This document shows positions 1 through 8,018 of a DNA stretch of 21,820 nt, piece after piece. The position numbers and the translations under genes were made by a program. The stretch is taken from assembly GCA_963578625.1 (NCBI GenBank), contig CAUZEO010000041.1, positions 1 through 21,820 of the forward strand, written 5' to 3'. The first letter of the stretch is position 1. Each line of letters starts with the position of its first letter. The notes below the pieces were generated by a model that saw only the letters and a list, made by a program, of their open reading frames with translations, was not told the DNA's origin and did no database searches. The DNA is from CAUZEO01 sp963578625. GTDB lineage: Bacteria; Verrucomicrobiota; Kiritimatiellia; SLOV01.

Positions 1-183
1 CTCGTCAAATTGGCCGACGTATACGACAACCTGGCCGATTCTCCTTCCGCCTCAATGGAGAAACGTTCGATCCTCAAGGCGAAAGAAGTCCTGCAACTCG
101 CCGAAACCGGCGAGCCGGAGTTAGTGCGGGCGGCGAGTGAACTGGAAAAGTTGATTCAGGAATACGAAAAACTTCTAAAATAA
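1..183 (+). CDS. HD-domain hydrolase, C-terminal end (partial)
   Basis: The first reading frame is open from base 1 and ends at TAA 181-183, giving the last 60 residues of a protein that starts outside the window. It begins with VKLADVYDNLAD, which resembles the KLAD..DNL segment of HD-domain metal-dependent phosphohydrolases of the RelA/SpoT hydrolase and HDc type. In those enzymes this segment supplies an Asp to the metal site. The remainder (KRSILKAKEVLQLAE, then ELEKLIQEYEKLLK) is charged and helical, as expected for the end of an all-alpha HD domain. The likely role is hydrolysis of a nucleotide phosphate in the cytoplasm. The substrate cannot be told from this piece, and no synthetase, TGS or ACT domain is visible. 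The family is fairly likely; the specific function is unknown. Confidence 0.6.
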   Translation, partial: LVKLADVYDNLADSPSASMEKRSILKAKEVLQLAETGEPELVRAASELEKLIQEYEKLLK

Positions 184-185
184 CC

Positions 186-253
186 AATGACGAGTGATTG
201 ACGAATTCCAATTCACCAATCATCCGTTACTCTGACGTTGGTCATTCGTCATT
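186..253. repeat. Imperfect inverted repeat after the HD gene, in a 346-bp gene-free gap
   Basis: AATGACGAGTGA at 186-197 is the reverse complement, with one mismatch, of TCATTCGTCATT at 242-253. The left arm starts three bases after the stop codon of the HD gene. The arms could form a 12-bp stem around a 44-base loop, or they could be part of a dispersed intergenic repeat; GTCATTCGTCATT-like strings look like low-complexity repeat units. The rest of the gap (254-529) shows no convincing gene; the short frames there overlap one another on opposite strands and look like nothing known. Confidence 0.4.
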
Positions 254-529
254 ACCCCTATCTCTATTCGATTTCGCGAAGCCGGAACATCATGCCTGAA
301 TACTCGGGGGGTACTCTCTGGCGCAGGAACCCGTCAGTCGGTTCAGGCGCGCCTTCAAGAGGCGTCCATGGGCCCCCGGCGTCGAGACCGAATGCGTCTT
401 CTCTTCTACCTGGATTGCCGGAAGCATGACTCGCACTGATTCTCCGTTTCGGGTTGCCTCGGCATTGATTTGTCTTGATCAGACACGTCTTTACCCTCAA
501 TAACTTCCGCCGTTCAATGAGGAACATTC

Positions 530-1210
530 ATGCTTAACATCCCAAAAAACGCTGAAAAACCCGCCATTCTCGTCAGCATTGTGGTTCTCTTATTATGTGT
601 TTTTTCGATTGTTCGAGGGTGCGGCAGCGGGGGCGACGATTTTTCCAAAGAGCAACTCCAGCGACTGGAATCCACGGTAGGGTTCAGCGTGCAGGAAATC
701 GTGGACCGTCTTGGCGACAAAACCAAGGTGCTGCTGGTGTCAATCAATGTCCCGGGTTCCTCGGGCCTCGAGGAATCGCGGGAAGTGGCGCGAACCGTTT
801 TGGAAAAGGGCGGGAAAGAGGTTGTCGCGGAGGAGATCATCATTCCGGTTGCCGAGGGTCAGTTCTTCAATCCGATCAATTGGGCCATTTCATGGGAAGA
901 GTTCAAAGATCTTGTGACAAGGAACCCAGGCGCTGAAGCGGTTGTTTCGATTGCCGGCGCCCCGGCGCTCGGGGAAGGGGACGAAGTGATCCTGCCGGAT
1001 TCCTATCCCGGGCTTTATGTCGCCTTTTCACCGGGCCGCCAACCTGCGCTCGAGAAATTGTTTGAAGAGCAAATTCTGAAAGTCGCGGTGGTTCGCGAAC
1101 TCAGCCACGCCGACGCCCCCGCCGAAACGCCTCGCGAAAATTTCGACAAGACTTTCCAAATCTATACTGCCGACAGCGAGGAGTTGCCGGTTTTCCATGC
1201 GATGCCCTAG
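530..1210 (+). CDS. Hypothetical membrane-anchored protein
   Basis: This 226-residue protein matches no family I recognise. ATG at 530 is preceded by a good Shine-Dalgarno sequence (TGAGGAAC, about 7 bases upstream), which supports the start. Residues 12-30 (ILVSIVVLLLCVFSIV) form a hydrophobic helix followed by RGCGSGGDD, so it is either a signal anchor or a non-standard lipoprotein leader; there is no strict lipobox. The rest should be periplasmic. It has an alternating alpha/beta look, with a strand VLLVSINVPGS, a helix with SREVARTVLEKGG, and strands EAVVSIAG and GLYVAFSPG, as in a small Rossmann-like or solute-binding-like fold. The C-terminal 30 residues are polar. No catalytic motif is visible. 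The nearest upstream gene is 346 bp away, so it is probably transcribed alone. Confidence 0.75.
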   Translation: MLNIPKNAEKPAILVSIVVLLLCVFSIVRGCGSGGDDFSKEQLQRLESTVGFSVQEIVDRLGDKTKVLLVSINVPGSSGLEESREVARTVLEKGGKEVVAEEIIIPVAEGQFFNPINWAISWEEFKDLVTRNPGAEAVVSIAGAPALGEGDEVILPDSYPGLYVAFSPGRQPALEKLFEEQILKVAVVRELSHADAPAETPRENFDKTFQIYTADSEELPVFHAMP

Positions 1211-1633
1211 CTATCTCTCAAGGGATATATGCGACGCCCTCGATCAGCGTATCCCGTAGTTCCGGCGCCTGCACATCCCGGTAGCGATTTCCTTGTCGAA
1301 AAGTTTCCGCCATTGATGCTTTCCAAAGCCGTAAAACCCGTCCGCGGCGTCAAGACGCTCAACGACCTCCCAGGCGACCCCGCGGAGGTCGGAGTCCCCA
1401 TCTTTTGAGTTATCATTAAACGGGGCCAGGGCGGGCACCATGCCCGATGTCCCGTTACCGCCGAGGCAGCTAGTAGATCGCACTCGTGCTCAGCCACGAC
1501 ATCAAAGGGTCGATCGTATGGATTCATTTCCGCTTGATAATTGAAGGCCCTGGAAAATCCAGGCATATTGGCAGAATGACCGTTCCGGAATTGCTCGGGC
1601 TCGGTGCTCAAATCGTTAGCAGTCCCGTCGTCG
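1211..1633. other. Gene-free stretch with degenerate coding-like frames
   Basis: No intact gene is seen here. On the minus strand two frames each contain protein-like stretches that do not connect: FSRAFNYQAEMNPYDRPFDV at about 1500-1560, and GVAWEVVERLDAADGFYGFG further downstream at about 1300-1390. The switch between frames suggests a gene disrupted by at least one frameshift. I could not match either stretch to a family. The sequence continues into the transposase and aminotransferase-like remnants. Confidence 0.4.
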
Positions 1634-1795
1634 TTACAGCACAAGCTTCTTTTCTTCGACTAACTCCCCCTCGGCGGCATTGCGAAGGTCATAAATGTGG
1701 TCATACACGATCTTAAACGCGTCGATAATCTGCTGCATTTCGGTAATGCCGTTCGGGGGCGACAGCATGCGACACATGCGCACGGTGTCGGCGAG
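1634..1795 (-). pseudogene. C-terminal remnant, possibly a DegT-type aminotransferase
   Basis: The minus-strand frame ending with the stop at 1634 reads ADTVRMCRMLSPPNGITEMQ followed by QIIDAFKIVYDHIYDLRNA. A proline/glycine turn followed by a helix of the type '(E)MQQIIDAFxKVYxHxxELR' resembles the last helix of DegT/DnrJ/EryC1/StrS sugar aminotransferases. Upstream the frame quickly becomes arginine-rich and unprotein-like, and a more plausible continuation (YSDQGVDFHIYLRPATLKI) lies in another frame. The gene therefore appears to be a decayed fragment. The family assignment rests on this tail only and is weak. Confidence 0.3.
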
Positions 1796-1849
1796 AACTA
1801 GATCTTCAAGGTGGCAGGCCGAAGGTAGATATGGAAATCCACACCTTGA

Positions 1850-2005
1850 TCCGAGTACGTCGGCTACTACAACGAGTCGCGGGCGTATCAAACCCTGGAC
1901 AACAACTCTCCGGCGCCACGCGACGTAGAGCCGGTCGAACAGGGGCAGGTCGTCTCCTCTCCGTATCTGGGCGGGCTCCATCACCGCTACAACCGCGCCG
2001 CCTAA
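1850..2005 (+). pseudogene. Integrase-core transposase, C-terminal remnant
   Basis: The plus-strand frame ending at TAA 2003-2005 reads EYVGYYNESRAYQTLDNNSP followed by a stretch ending YLGGLHHRYNRAA. This matches the end of DDE integrase-core (rve) transposases: a 'YYNxxRxHxxL' helix holding the last part of the catalytic domain, followed by a 'VxSxPxLGGLHHRY' tail. An in-frame TGA lies immediately upstream at 1847-1849. The preceding DNA (ACCTTGATCCGAGTAC) looks like 'LIREYVGYYN' with one base lost, so the gene has at least one frameshift and has lost almost all of its 5' part. About 50 residues survive and it cannot be active. It marks an old insertion next to the HD and membrane-protein genes. 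Confidence 0.7.
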
Positions 2006-2200
2006 GGATTCCGCCGCCCTTCTCTCTCGTCTGCAGCATGTGTCGGAAGCACCTCCGGGCACGCCACCTGACGCTTGGACCGCGTCAAGCAGACCGTCAC
2101 AAGGGTCTGGAAGTGTTCCGCCACCTCCCTTCAAGCGCCTCAGCAATGAGCCCAGGAAGGGAGGAACGGCCACGGGTCAGGTTTTCGCGGAACCCACAGA

Positions 2201-5200
2201 CTACGGGTTATTCAATTCTCCGTAATTCTGGATGATCGCATCGGGCATATCTAACGTTTCAGCGCCAAGGAATTCTGAAGCCTCGGTAGTCAATCGATAC
2301 CGGTAGAACTTAGGACCTTCTTCCTCGGTCAGGATCGTATGGATCACAGATTCCACATCCCCGTCACGATTGACGGACCGGACCCTGTAGTCCACGTTTT
2401 CGACAGCGGGGCTCCAGGAGCCTTGATTCAGGGTTTTAGAAACTTCGAGAACAGAATCTACTCCTCCTGGATGGTGCAAGCGCTTGAAGTGCATTTCTAC
2501 ACCCTGAGACCCTTTGACGAGAGTAGGCAAGTTATTCTTCCCATCAGCTCCAATTGGATTTTGGTCAAAGTAGAACTCGACCACATTCAGCAATTGGTCC
2601 TGATCGTCATCGTGAAACAAACTCCCCGCTTCAAATCCGCGAGCTGTAAGCCAATCTTCGTACCTGAGCTCAGGGAGGATCCGAATAAGCGCAGATGCAA
2701 TGTTATTGGATTCATTAAGCTCCTCAATAACATCCTGTTCATCTACAATGACGCCCAAGTAATATAATCCAGGGTTCGTATTGTCCGGAATGATATTTTT
2801 GCCAACCTCTACACCAACCGTCTTACCCACAGGAACTTCGCCAACGGAATCACGACCTCCGACAAGCAATCCGTCAGCAATCGTGATGTCCTGATCTGTA
2901 GACAAATACCAACCAACCTGTGACCGCTTGTCGACATCCTTAGAACCAATATTACGCACTGTCAGATTGACTAGGCCGCCAATATCATCCCCTGGGTAGG
3001 CTGTTCTAGGCAAGATAAAGCCAGTCCCAACTGCTACGTCTGGCCTGAATGTCCTTGGATCGGGATCGAACCTTGCCGTCAATCGATGGTTCCCTTCGAT
3101 CTCAAAAGCATAAGAATGATCTCCCGACAGGTGATTCCCCCTGGAATCCACCCATTCAGAGAACAAGAATCCAAGCTGAGGAAATGCTTCCAGGGTTGCC
3201 TTTTGTCCAATGGAATAACACTCCTCAAGACCATCGATTTCACCACTACCTGGCGGATCAACGCGTGCATCTATTGTGTAAAACGGATTATGGAATCGGA
3301 CAATGGTTGATTCCGTAGGCGCTAACAGGTCGCCGCGATAGATAAGTTTCGCTTGCAAATCCCCGCCTTCTTTGGGTTGAACTTCACCAACGATTTTCCC
3401 GCTGACGTCGGTGATAAATGTTTCCCACTGAAATCGACCGGATGGATAGATAATTCTCACATCCACTTTCTCACCAGCCATGGGTGGATTCGTGGCTCCC
3501 GACACGTAAATCTTTTTGTTCTTTATATTGATTCCAATGTTTGGGGTCAGCACCACTTTAGTCGTTGGAAATACATTGTACGTGACGCCTCCAATCGGCA
3601 CACGATAGTGCCCGGGCAGGCAAAGGAAGCCTTCAACATGGAAGATGGCTTTGATGGGCTCTTTCTGCCGAATTACCTCCTTATTCGCACTGACTTTGAC
3701 AAAGCTGAATCCTCCACCACCCGTCGGTGCTGGTTTTATATAAATCGAGTCATCGATATCCAATTGTGCTTCACGAATCACCGAGGATTCAGCCGGTAAA
3801 GTGAAAAACTTTTTATCAAACACGACCGACATACCTACCGGTAAATTTGCGGCTTCCAACTCGATGTCCAAGTCTCTCTTAAATGGATTGTACACCTCGA
3901 CCTCAAAGACCTCAGGCGCCCAAGGGCTATTTGAGGTCGGATGAAAATCATTCACATTCTCTTGTGCCCCATTATTGGAAAGAGTCAGATCGCCAAACAC
4001 GGAGGTAAACCGAAAGATCTCAGCCTTGAGACATGTATGGTCATTCACTTTAGGATTCCACCCAACGTTAAAAATCCTGCTATCCCCGGCAGGAATATCC
4101 TGCGGATCGGACAAAGAAAGCTCTGCCCAACTACCGGAATCACCTAAACCACCGGGTGTATTCACTCTAACGAGAACTTCTACATCGGTTGCATCGACGG
4201 TTCCCCCATTCGTGACTAACACACGAACCCAATTGAGTGGGTTTCCATCATTGTCGGCCGGGTCGTAGGAATCGGACCAACGTGTGTCATCGCCATTTCC
4301 CTCGAGTGGAACAGCAGATAACTCAGCGCCTGATTTGTCCCCGTTTTCAATCCATATGTCTGGCGACTCATAAGGCGGTGCGCCCCATGGTGCAATGCGT
4401 AGATCAAGAAAATCATCCTGCTCCCGAGTGATATCGACGAGGTAACTCACAGCAGCTGCCGAACCTCCTGGGCCAGGCAATACGCCCACAATATCTATTG
4501 TGATGCCAGCGTAGCCCGGATAGGTCGATTCGAGGTCGATATCGTCAACCGGTGAAAGATCAAGGATCGGGCTAACGTTATTCCCTCCAACCAGTGGTTG
4601 ATCGGTTAAAGGATGTACGTAATTCCTCGTCGTAATCGTGAAGTAATCAAACACCTTTTTAGAAATGGAATCAGTAATGAACATTCCCCCCGGATCAACC
4701 ACACCAGGGGCTATGGGTAAACTTTGGCTGAAAATGGGTCCGGTTTGTCGATTTTGAATTAACAAGTAGTGATCATCGCCTGCGTCCGCAAGTCCCAAAG
4801 GCAAACGAATCGTTTTGACAAGATCACGATCCCCGGGCACCCCGACTAAATTAGTATCGTAGGTAGGAAAACGATATTCAAGGGGCGTCAAAACATAGCG
4901 GCGAGTTTCAGATCCTGGAACTAAAGGCTCTGCAAATATTCCAATGTCGCCACCATCTGTTTCGACCCACTCAGAATCGATCACTTTCATCCAGGATCCT
5001 GGATGATTCAGCACGGATTGGTGCATGATATCCCACTTTCTTGAGTAGAGGAGTAACGGATCATAATTCCCACCCCCATTATCGTAGATGTCTGGGAAAC
5101 CAATATGGTGCCCGGTTTCGTGAGCAATGACACCCGCGCTTGTCGACTGGTAAACAATCTGAAGATCACCATAGGTCTGGTAAGTGTACAGAAAGCCTCC

Positions 5201-6568
5201 GTTATCGATCCCTATGTCAATGTATCCACCACTAGCACCGCCACGCTTACCAACCACATCCAGAAAAATAACCACATAAGCATGTATATTATCGAGCTCG
5301 TTACTAAAGATTCCATCCAGCGCAACTGAATTGTTCGCCGTAATTCCCGTATTCGGTATCGGGTCAGCACCACCGCCGGTATGGGGACGTGTCAACTCAT
5401 TGAGCATGTATGCTGCAATCGCTTCCCCTGCGATCAAGCGACGGTCTCCTTTCACGGTATTACGCTTGGCGAAGGTCACCACACCCTCGCTTTGTGTAAT
5501 GACATCAAGCCCCCACTGATCCAGCGAGACAGGCCCTGTTTCACTAAAGGTGATCTCTGCGATGTCCGTTCCTACGCCGGGAGTGAGCACAAAATGCAAT
5601 TCCCCGCCTGCGACAGCGATACTCGCGTCGGCTAAATCAGCCCCATGATCGGCCACAAAAGCGGCTGCATTTGCATAGTTATTGACAGCAAAATTCCATG
5701 TGAAGTCTTCCTGGGTTCCATCCTCGTATACAATTCTTAAGCGAAGCGTGGAGGCAGATGTAATATTGATGGGGAACTCAACACCCTCTGTAGTCACTTG
5801 AGCGGCCGCTACATCTATGTCAGGTGTATCCAGGCCCAGTGCTTCTAATACTTCATCGTCGGTCTCTGAATGTTGGATACGCAGGAAAGTACCTTCTCGA
5901 ACGTGTCGATCTCCCACAATGAACTCGACATTGGCTCCCACATTGACATCAAGCTTGTCACCGACATTTAATTGATTGTCGATTTCGGTTTGCAATTCTG
6001 CAAACGTAAAGGGCGAATCGGCTGCATCAAAAGAGATCGCAATGTCAGTTTCATCACTATCGGATACATGAAGCCGAAGAGTCACTGTCCCATCAGGAAC
6101 ATTCACAGGGGATGTCAACGTTGAACTGCCCTCAATTCTCACATCTTGAAATGGCGGCCTGAAATAAAAATCCTCATCGCCTGGCATTTGATAGTAGCGA
6201 TCGACCACCTGGAAATTGAAATTCACTTGTCCATAAGAGGCCTCTGCCCAATAATCTGACTGGTCCGTCATCCGATTGATGAAGTCCTGACGCAGATTAG
6301 GATTCAGAGGATCGTAGCCATTGACAAAATTATTAGTCTGGTCAAATGCCGAAGACGCCGTGACCACAGGAATCACCAACATGTTATAAGTGCCAGCATC
6401 CCTTTTCACATGGTTTCTGATTGTTTCTCCCAATGCTGGTTGCGGGTCAGTAAATACATGCACTTGCTGTGCAAATAACATGCACTGCATGCTCATGGCG
6501 GAGGCAAGTGATAGCGAGATCTGTATAATGGGTTTGACAGGTTGATTAAGTATGATTTTAGAATACAT
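2201..6568 (-). CDS. M6-type (immune inhibitor A-like) secreted metalloprotease with CARDB domain
   Basis: This 1455-residue exported zinc protease starts at ATG 6568 with a Shine-Dalgarno sequence AAGAGGA at 6573-6579. Residues 1-34 form a signal peptide ending near LFAQQ. The catalytic domain carries HETGHHIGFPD at 483-493, which fits HExxHxxGxxD with H483 and H487 as ligands and E484 as the base, and a WDIM Met-turn at 512-515, as in peptidase family M6. Two similar inserts of about 95 residues (about 150-250 and 262-355) lie ahead of the zinc motif. A beta-rich region follows (about 540-1090). Then come a 'bacterial repeat' domain (about 1096-1173, GFLFSEW), a CARDB domain (about 1174-1300), an acidic Asp-rich loop segment (about 1306-1344) and a C-terminal 'W...YR' beta domain (about 1360-1426). 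It probably degrades extracellular protein. It is translationally coupled to the redoxin-like gene. GC content looks lower than in neighbouring genes. Confidence 0.88.
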   Translation of the reverse strand: MYSKIILNQPVKPIIQISLSLASAMSMQCMLFAQQVHVFTDPQPALGETIRNHVKRDAGTYNMLVIPVVTASSAFDQTNNFVNGYDPLNPNLRQDFINRMTDQSDYWAEASYGQVNFNFQVVDRYYQMPGDEDFYFRPPFQDVRIEGSSTLTSPVNVPDGTVTLRLHVSDSDETDIAISFDAADSPFTFAELQTEIDNQLNVGDKLDVNVGANVEFIVGDRHVREGTFLRIQHSETDDEVLEALGLDTPDIDVAAAQVTTEGVEFPINITSASTLRLRIVYEDGTQEDFTWNFAVNNYANAAAFVADHGADLADASIAVAGGELHFVLTPGVGTDIAEITFSETGPVSLDQWGLDVITQSEGVVTFAKRNTVKGDRRLIAGEAIAAYMLNELTRPHTGGGADPIPNTGITANNSVALDGIFSNELDNIHAYVVIFLDVVGKRGGASGGYIDIGIDNGGFLYTYQTYGDLQIVYQSTSAGVIAHETGHHIGFPDIYDNGGGNYDPLLLYSRKWDIMHQSVLNHPGSWMKVIDSEWVETDGGDIGIFAEPLVPGSETRRYVLTPLEYRFPTYDTNLVGVPGDRDLVKTIRLPLGLADAGDDHYLLIQNRQTGPIFSQSLPIAPGVVDPGGMFITDSISKKVFDYFTITTRNYVHPLTDQPLVGGNNVSPILDLSPVDDIDLESTYPGYAGITIDIVGVLPGPGGSAAAVSYLVDITREQDDFLDLRIAPWGAPPYESPDIWIENGDKSGAELSAVPLEGNGDDTRWSDSYDPADNDGNPLNWVRVLVTNGGTVDATDVEVLVRVNTPGGLGDSGSWAELSLSDPQDIPAGDSRIFNVGWNPKVNDHTCLKAEIFRFTSVFGDLTLSNNGAQENVNDFHPTSNSPWAPEVFEVEVYNPFKRDLDIELEAANLPVGMSVVFDKKFFTLPAESSVIREAQLDIDDSIYIKPAPTGGGGFSFVKVSANKEVIRQKEPIKAIFHVEGFLCLPGHYRVPIGGVTYNVFPTTKVVLTPNIGINIKNKKIYVSGATNPPMAGEKVDVRIIYPSGRFQWETFITDVSGKIVGEVQPKEGGDLQAKLIYRGDLLAPTESTIVRFHNPFYTIDARVDPPGSGEIDGLEECYSIGQKATLEAFPQLGFLFSEWVDSRGNHLSGDHSYAFEIEGNHRLTARFDPDPRTFRPDVAVGTGFILPRTAYPGDDIGGLVNLTVRNIGSKDVDKRSQVGWYLSTDQDITIADGLLVGGRDSVGEVPVGKTVGVEVGKNIIPDNTNPGLYYLGVIVDEQDVIEELNESNNIASALIRILPELRYEDWLTARGFEAGSLFHDDDQDQLLNVVEFYFDQNPIGADGKNNLPTLVKGSQGVEMHFKRLHHPGGVDSVLEVSKTLNQGSWSPAVENVDYRVRSVNRDGDVESVIHTILTEEEGPKFYRYRLTTEASEFLGAETLDMPDAIIQNYGELNNP
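4138..4521. repeat. 384-bp direct repeat, source copy inside the protease gene
   Basis: This segment of the M6 protease gene (codons about 683-811, downstream of the catalytic domain) is repeated in the same orientation at 8019-8402. By eye the copies differ at one base: G at 4214 versus A at 8095. That change is synonymous in the protease frame (GTC versus GTT, Val). This copy lies in an intact reading frame, so it is presumably the source. Confidence 0.95.
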
Positions 6569-7033
6569 TTAATCCTCTTTTCTCGGTTGCGTCACCATGG
6601 TTTGAACGGCTTGATTAATAACGGGAATATCAAGCTTCTCGGATTTAGACATCCATTGTATATGCATACGATAATCTAACAAAAACACCGCAAAGGGCTG
6701 ATCGACCTCGTAAAGCCCAGCCACAGATTTCTTTCTATCGAACCTAATCGCCGCATCAATACCTGCAGCCGCGTATTGTTCATGAAGTTTTTGCGGTGAA
6801 CCATACTTGGTCATGTCGATGATCAACAGGCCGACGTGCCCCAACTTGATGTCATCTAATGCACCTAATTGGTCAATTTGTTCTGTGGTCGTAAAAACTA
6901 ATAACAAGCCATTCTTTTTCCGGAAAACATCGTAGGAACTATAAATGCCCTTTTCGTTCGGCAATGCGAAGTCCGGCGCGGGATGATCAATTACAACCTG
7001 ATGTGGAGCTGAAGGATGAGACCATAACCTCAT
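6569..7033 (-). CDS. Redoxin (thioredoxin-fold)-like protein lacking catalytic cysteines
   Basis: The protein reads HPAPDFALPNEKGIYSSYDV, then GLLLVFTTTEQIDQLGAL, then IRFDRKKSVAGLYEVDQPFA and VFLLDYRMHIQW. This is the order of AhpC/TSA-redoxin proteins: an APDF.LP strand, a central strand, then 'D....v...Y.V...P..fLiD..g.i.w'. The place where CxxC or a peroxidatic Cys should be reads TTTEQID, and there is no cysteine in the whole 154 residues, so it is unlikely to be a thiol oxidoreductase. ATG 7033 is the first convincing start. The same frame stays open to 7546, first with a hydrophobic stretch (FLPRLLFLFVATLLLSS) that would make a good signal peptide but has no clear start codon, then through repeat-derived sequence. 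The true 5' end may have been lost or replaced. Its TAA (6569-6571) touches the ATG of the protease gene, so the two are co-translated and probably function together. Confidence 0.65.
   Translation of the reverse strand: MRLWSHPSAPHQVVIDHPAPDFALPNEKGIYSSYDVFRKKNGLLLVFTTTEQIDQLGALDDIKLGHVGLLIIDMTKYGSPQKLHEQYAAAGIDAAIRFDRKKSVAGLYEVDQPFAVFLLDYRMHIQWMSKSEKLDIPVINQAVQTMVTQPRKED
6573..6579 (-). promoter_or_regulatory. Ribosome binding site of the protease gene inside the redoxin gene
   Basis: On the minus strand AAGAGGA sits four bases before ATG 6568 and overlaps the last codons of the redoxin-like gene, whose stop codon lies between it and the start. The arrangement (SD, TTAA, ATG) indicates translational coupling. 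Confidence 0.7.
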
Positions 7034-7210
7034 GCTACTCAGCAAAAGAGTCGCGACAAAAAGGAACAGGAGTCTTGGTAAGAATGTATTGATCAGAACA
7101 AGACATCGACGAGAATTCAGGACGTCACTGGACGCGCGCGCAATACGTTCAGGTGAATGGTGAAGGACGTAGATGTCGTTCTCCGGATGCCTGCAAGCAG
7201 AACGAACAGA

Positions 7211-7310
7211 GCTGACAAGAATTTCCTTTTCCGGCAACTCGGCTGAGATCGGCCAGAAGATGCCTTTTCCGGTGGAGCGCGTAGAAGAAACCAGGCCCTC
7301 GGCCAATACT
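7211..7310 (+). repeat. Dispersed repeat, copy A
   Basis: GCTGACAAGAATTTCCTTTT starts this copy. It contains CCTTTTCCGG twice about 40 bp apart and continues through GGAGCGCGTAGAAGAAACC to GGCCCTCGG. It aligns along about 100 bp with 11020-11129 with scattered substitutions, and its first 30 bp match 7481-7510. It lies immediately upstream of the redoxin-like gene and in the same frame. Confidence 0.85.
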
Positions 7311-7480
7311 CGGGTCGGGAGGGATATGCGTGATGCCCAAGAAAACGATTTTTGCGTAGAGCTCACACCGTCACGGCATGACTTTTGCGTTTCACAACTC
7401 GTGTCGAAAGGGAGCGTTCCCTTTGCTTGGAGCATGAATGAAGGCTCTCCCCAGCGTTGCCGAATCGAAGATATAAACGG

Positions 7481-7530
7481 GCTGATAAGAATTTCCTTTC
7501 TCGGCGATTTGTGCCGCCTGGAGGCCAGAG
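7481..7530 (+). repeat. Dispersed repeat, partial copy C
   Basis: GCTGATAAGAATTTCCTTTC followed by TCGGCGATTTG matches the start of copy A (7211 onward) with a few substitutions, and the similarity then fades. Copies A and C are in the same orientation, 270 bp apart, so together they could bound a single element of about 320 bp. Confidence 0.65.
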
Positions 7531-7714
7531 AGTAATGGGCTCGCAACCTCCACTAGCTATTGTCGCCCCGGCCCGATAGTTTCTTCCGAACTTTTACAAA
7601 AAATGAGAACCCACCCATTTTGTATGAAAATCCGCCCATTCTTTGGCACAGGCGTCTTACCTTGAGCCGGGAGATGACGGTCTGTTCATCGTCAGGGGCG
7701 GTTCTCAGACAATT

Positions 7715-8005
7715 TTAGGGCTCCTTGCACGATGCGTCGACGCGCGGTGCTTTGAAGAAGATTCGCCCGATGTGCCATATGCGGTATTCGTCGCCGATGC
7801 GGATCGTCGTGCCGCAGGAATGCAGGCTTTCGTCATGGGACTCGGGCGGTCCTTTGGGCAGCACAATTCGCGGCCTGCTCCTGCTCTTGCTCGGGATCAG
7901 ATGCATCACCAGGTTGCGGCGAAAGGGAAGACTCACTGCATTAAAGGCGAACAGAATAGCCTCTTCAACATGCATGGCGGGAATACCGCCCGGGACTTCG
8001 ATCAT
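7715..8005 (-). pseudogene. 5' fragment of a glycosyl hydrolase (GH32/GH43-like)
   Basis: This 96-residue frame begins MIEVPGGIPAMHVEEAILFA at ATG 8005 and includes SRPRIVLPKGPPESHDESLH followed by SCGTTIRIGDEYRIWHIG. The pattern 'P-x-G-P-x-E-S ... GT-x-I-x-x-GD-x-YR-x-W' is typical of the first blade of five-bladed beta-propeller glycosidases of the GH32/GH43 type found in PVC bacteria ('GTVIREGDRYRMWY'). Such proteins have several hundred residues, whereas here the frame collapses after about 80 residues and stops at 7715, so only the start survives. A 384-bp copy of protease-gene DNA begins just 14 bp upstream of the start codon, which would remove any native promoter. The family call is tentative. 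Confidence 0.45.
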
Positions 8006-8018
8006 GGTGTCATTCCTT

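Larger units (their letters stand above)
7034..7714. other. Spacer built from repeat copies; chimeric open frame
   Basis: The minus-strand frame of the redoxin gene is open through 7034-7546, but most of it (7211-7530) is repeat DNA that is also present elsewhere in the window and can be read in several frames. It is therefore not treated as coding. Between 7531 and 7714 no gene, hairpin or recognisable fragment was seen. The segment contains two similar short strings, CACCCATTTTGTATGAAAAT and CGCCCATTCTTT, near 7612-7642. Confidence 0.5.
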
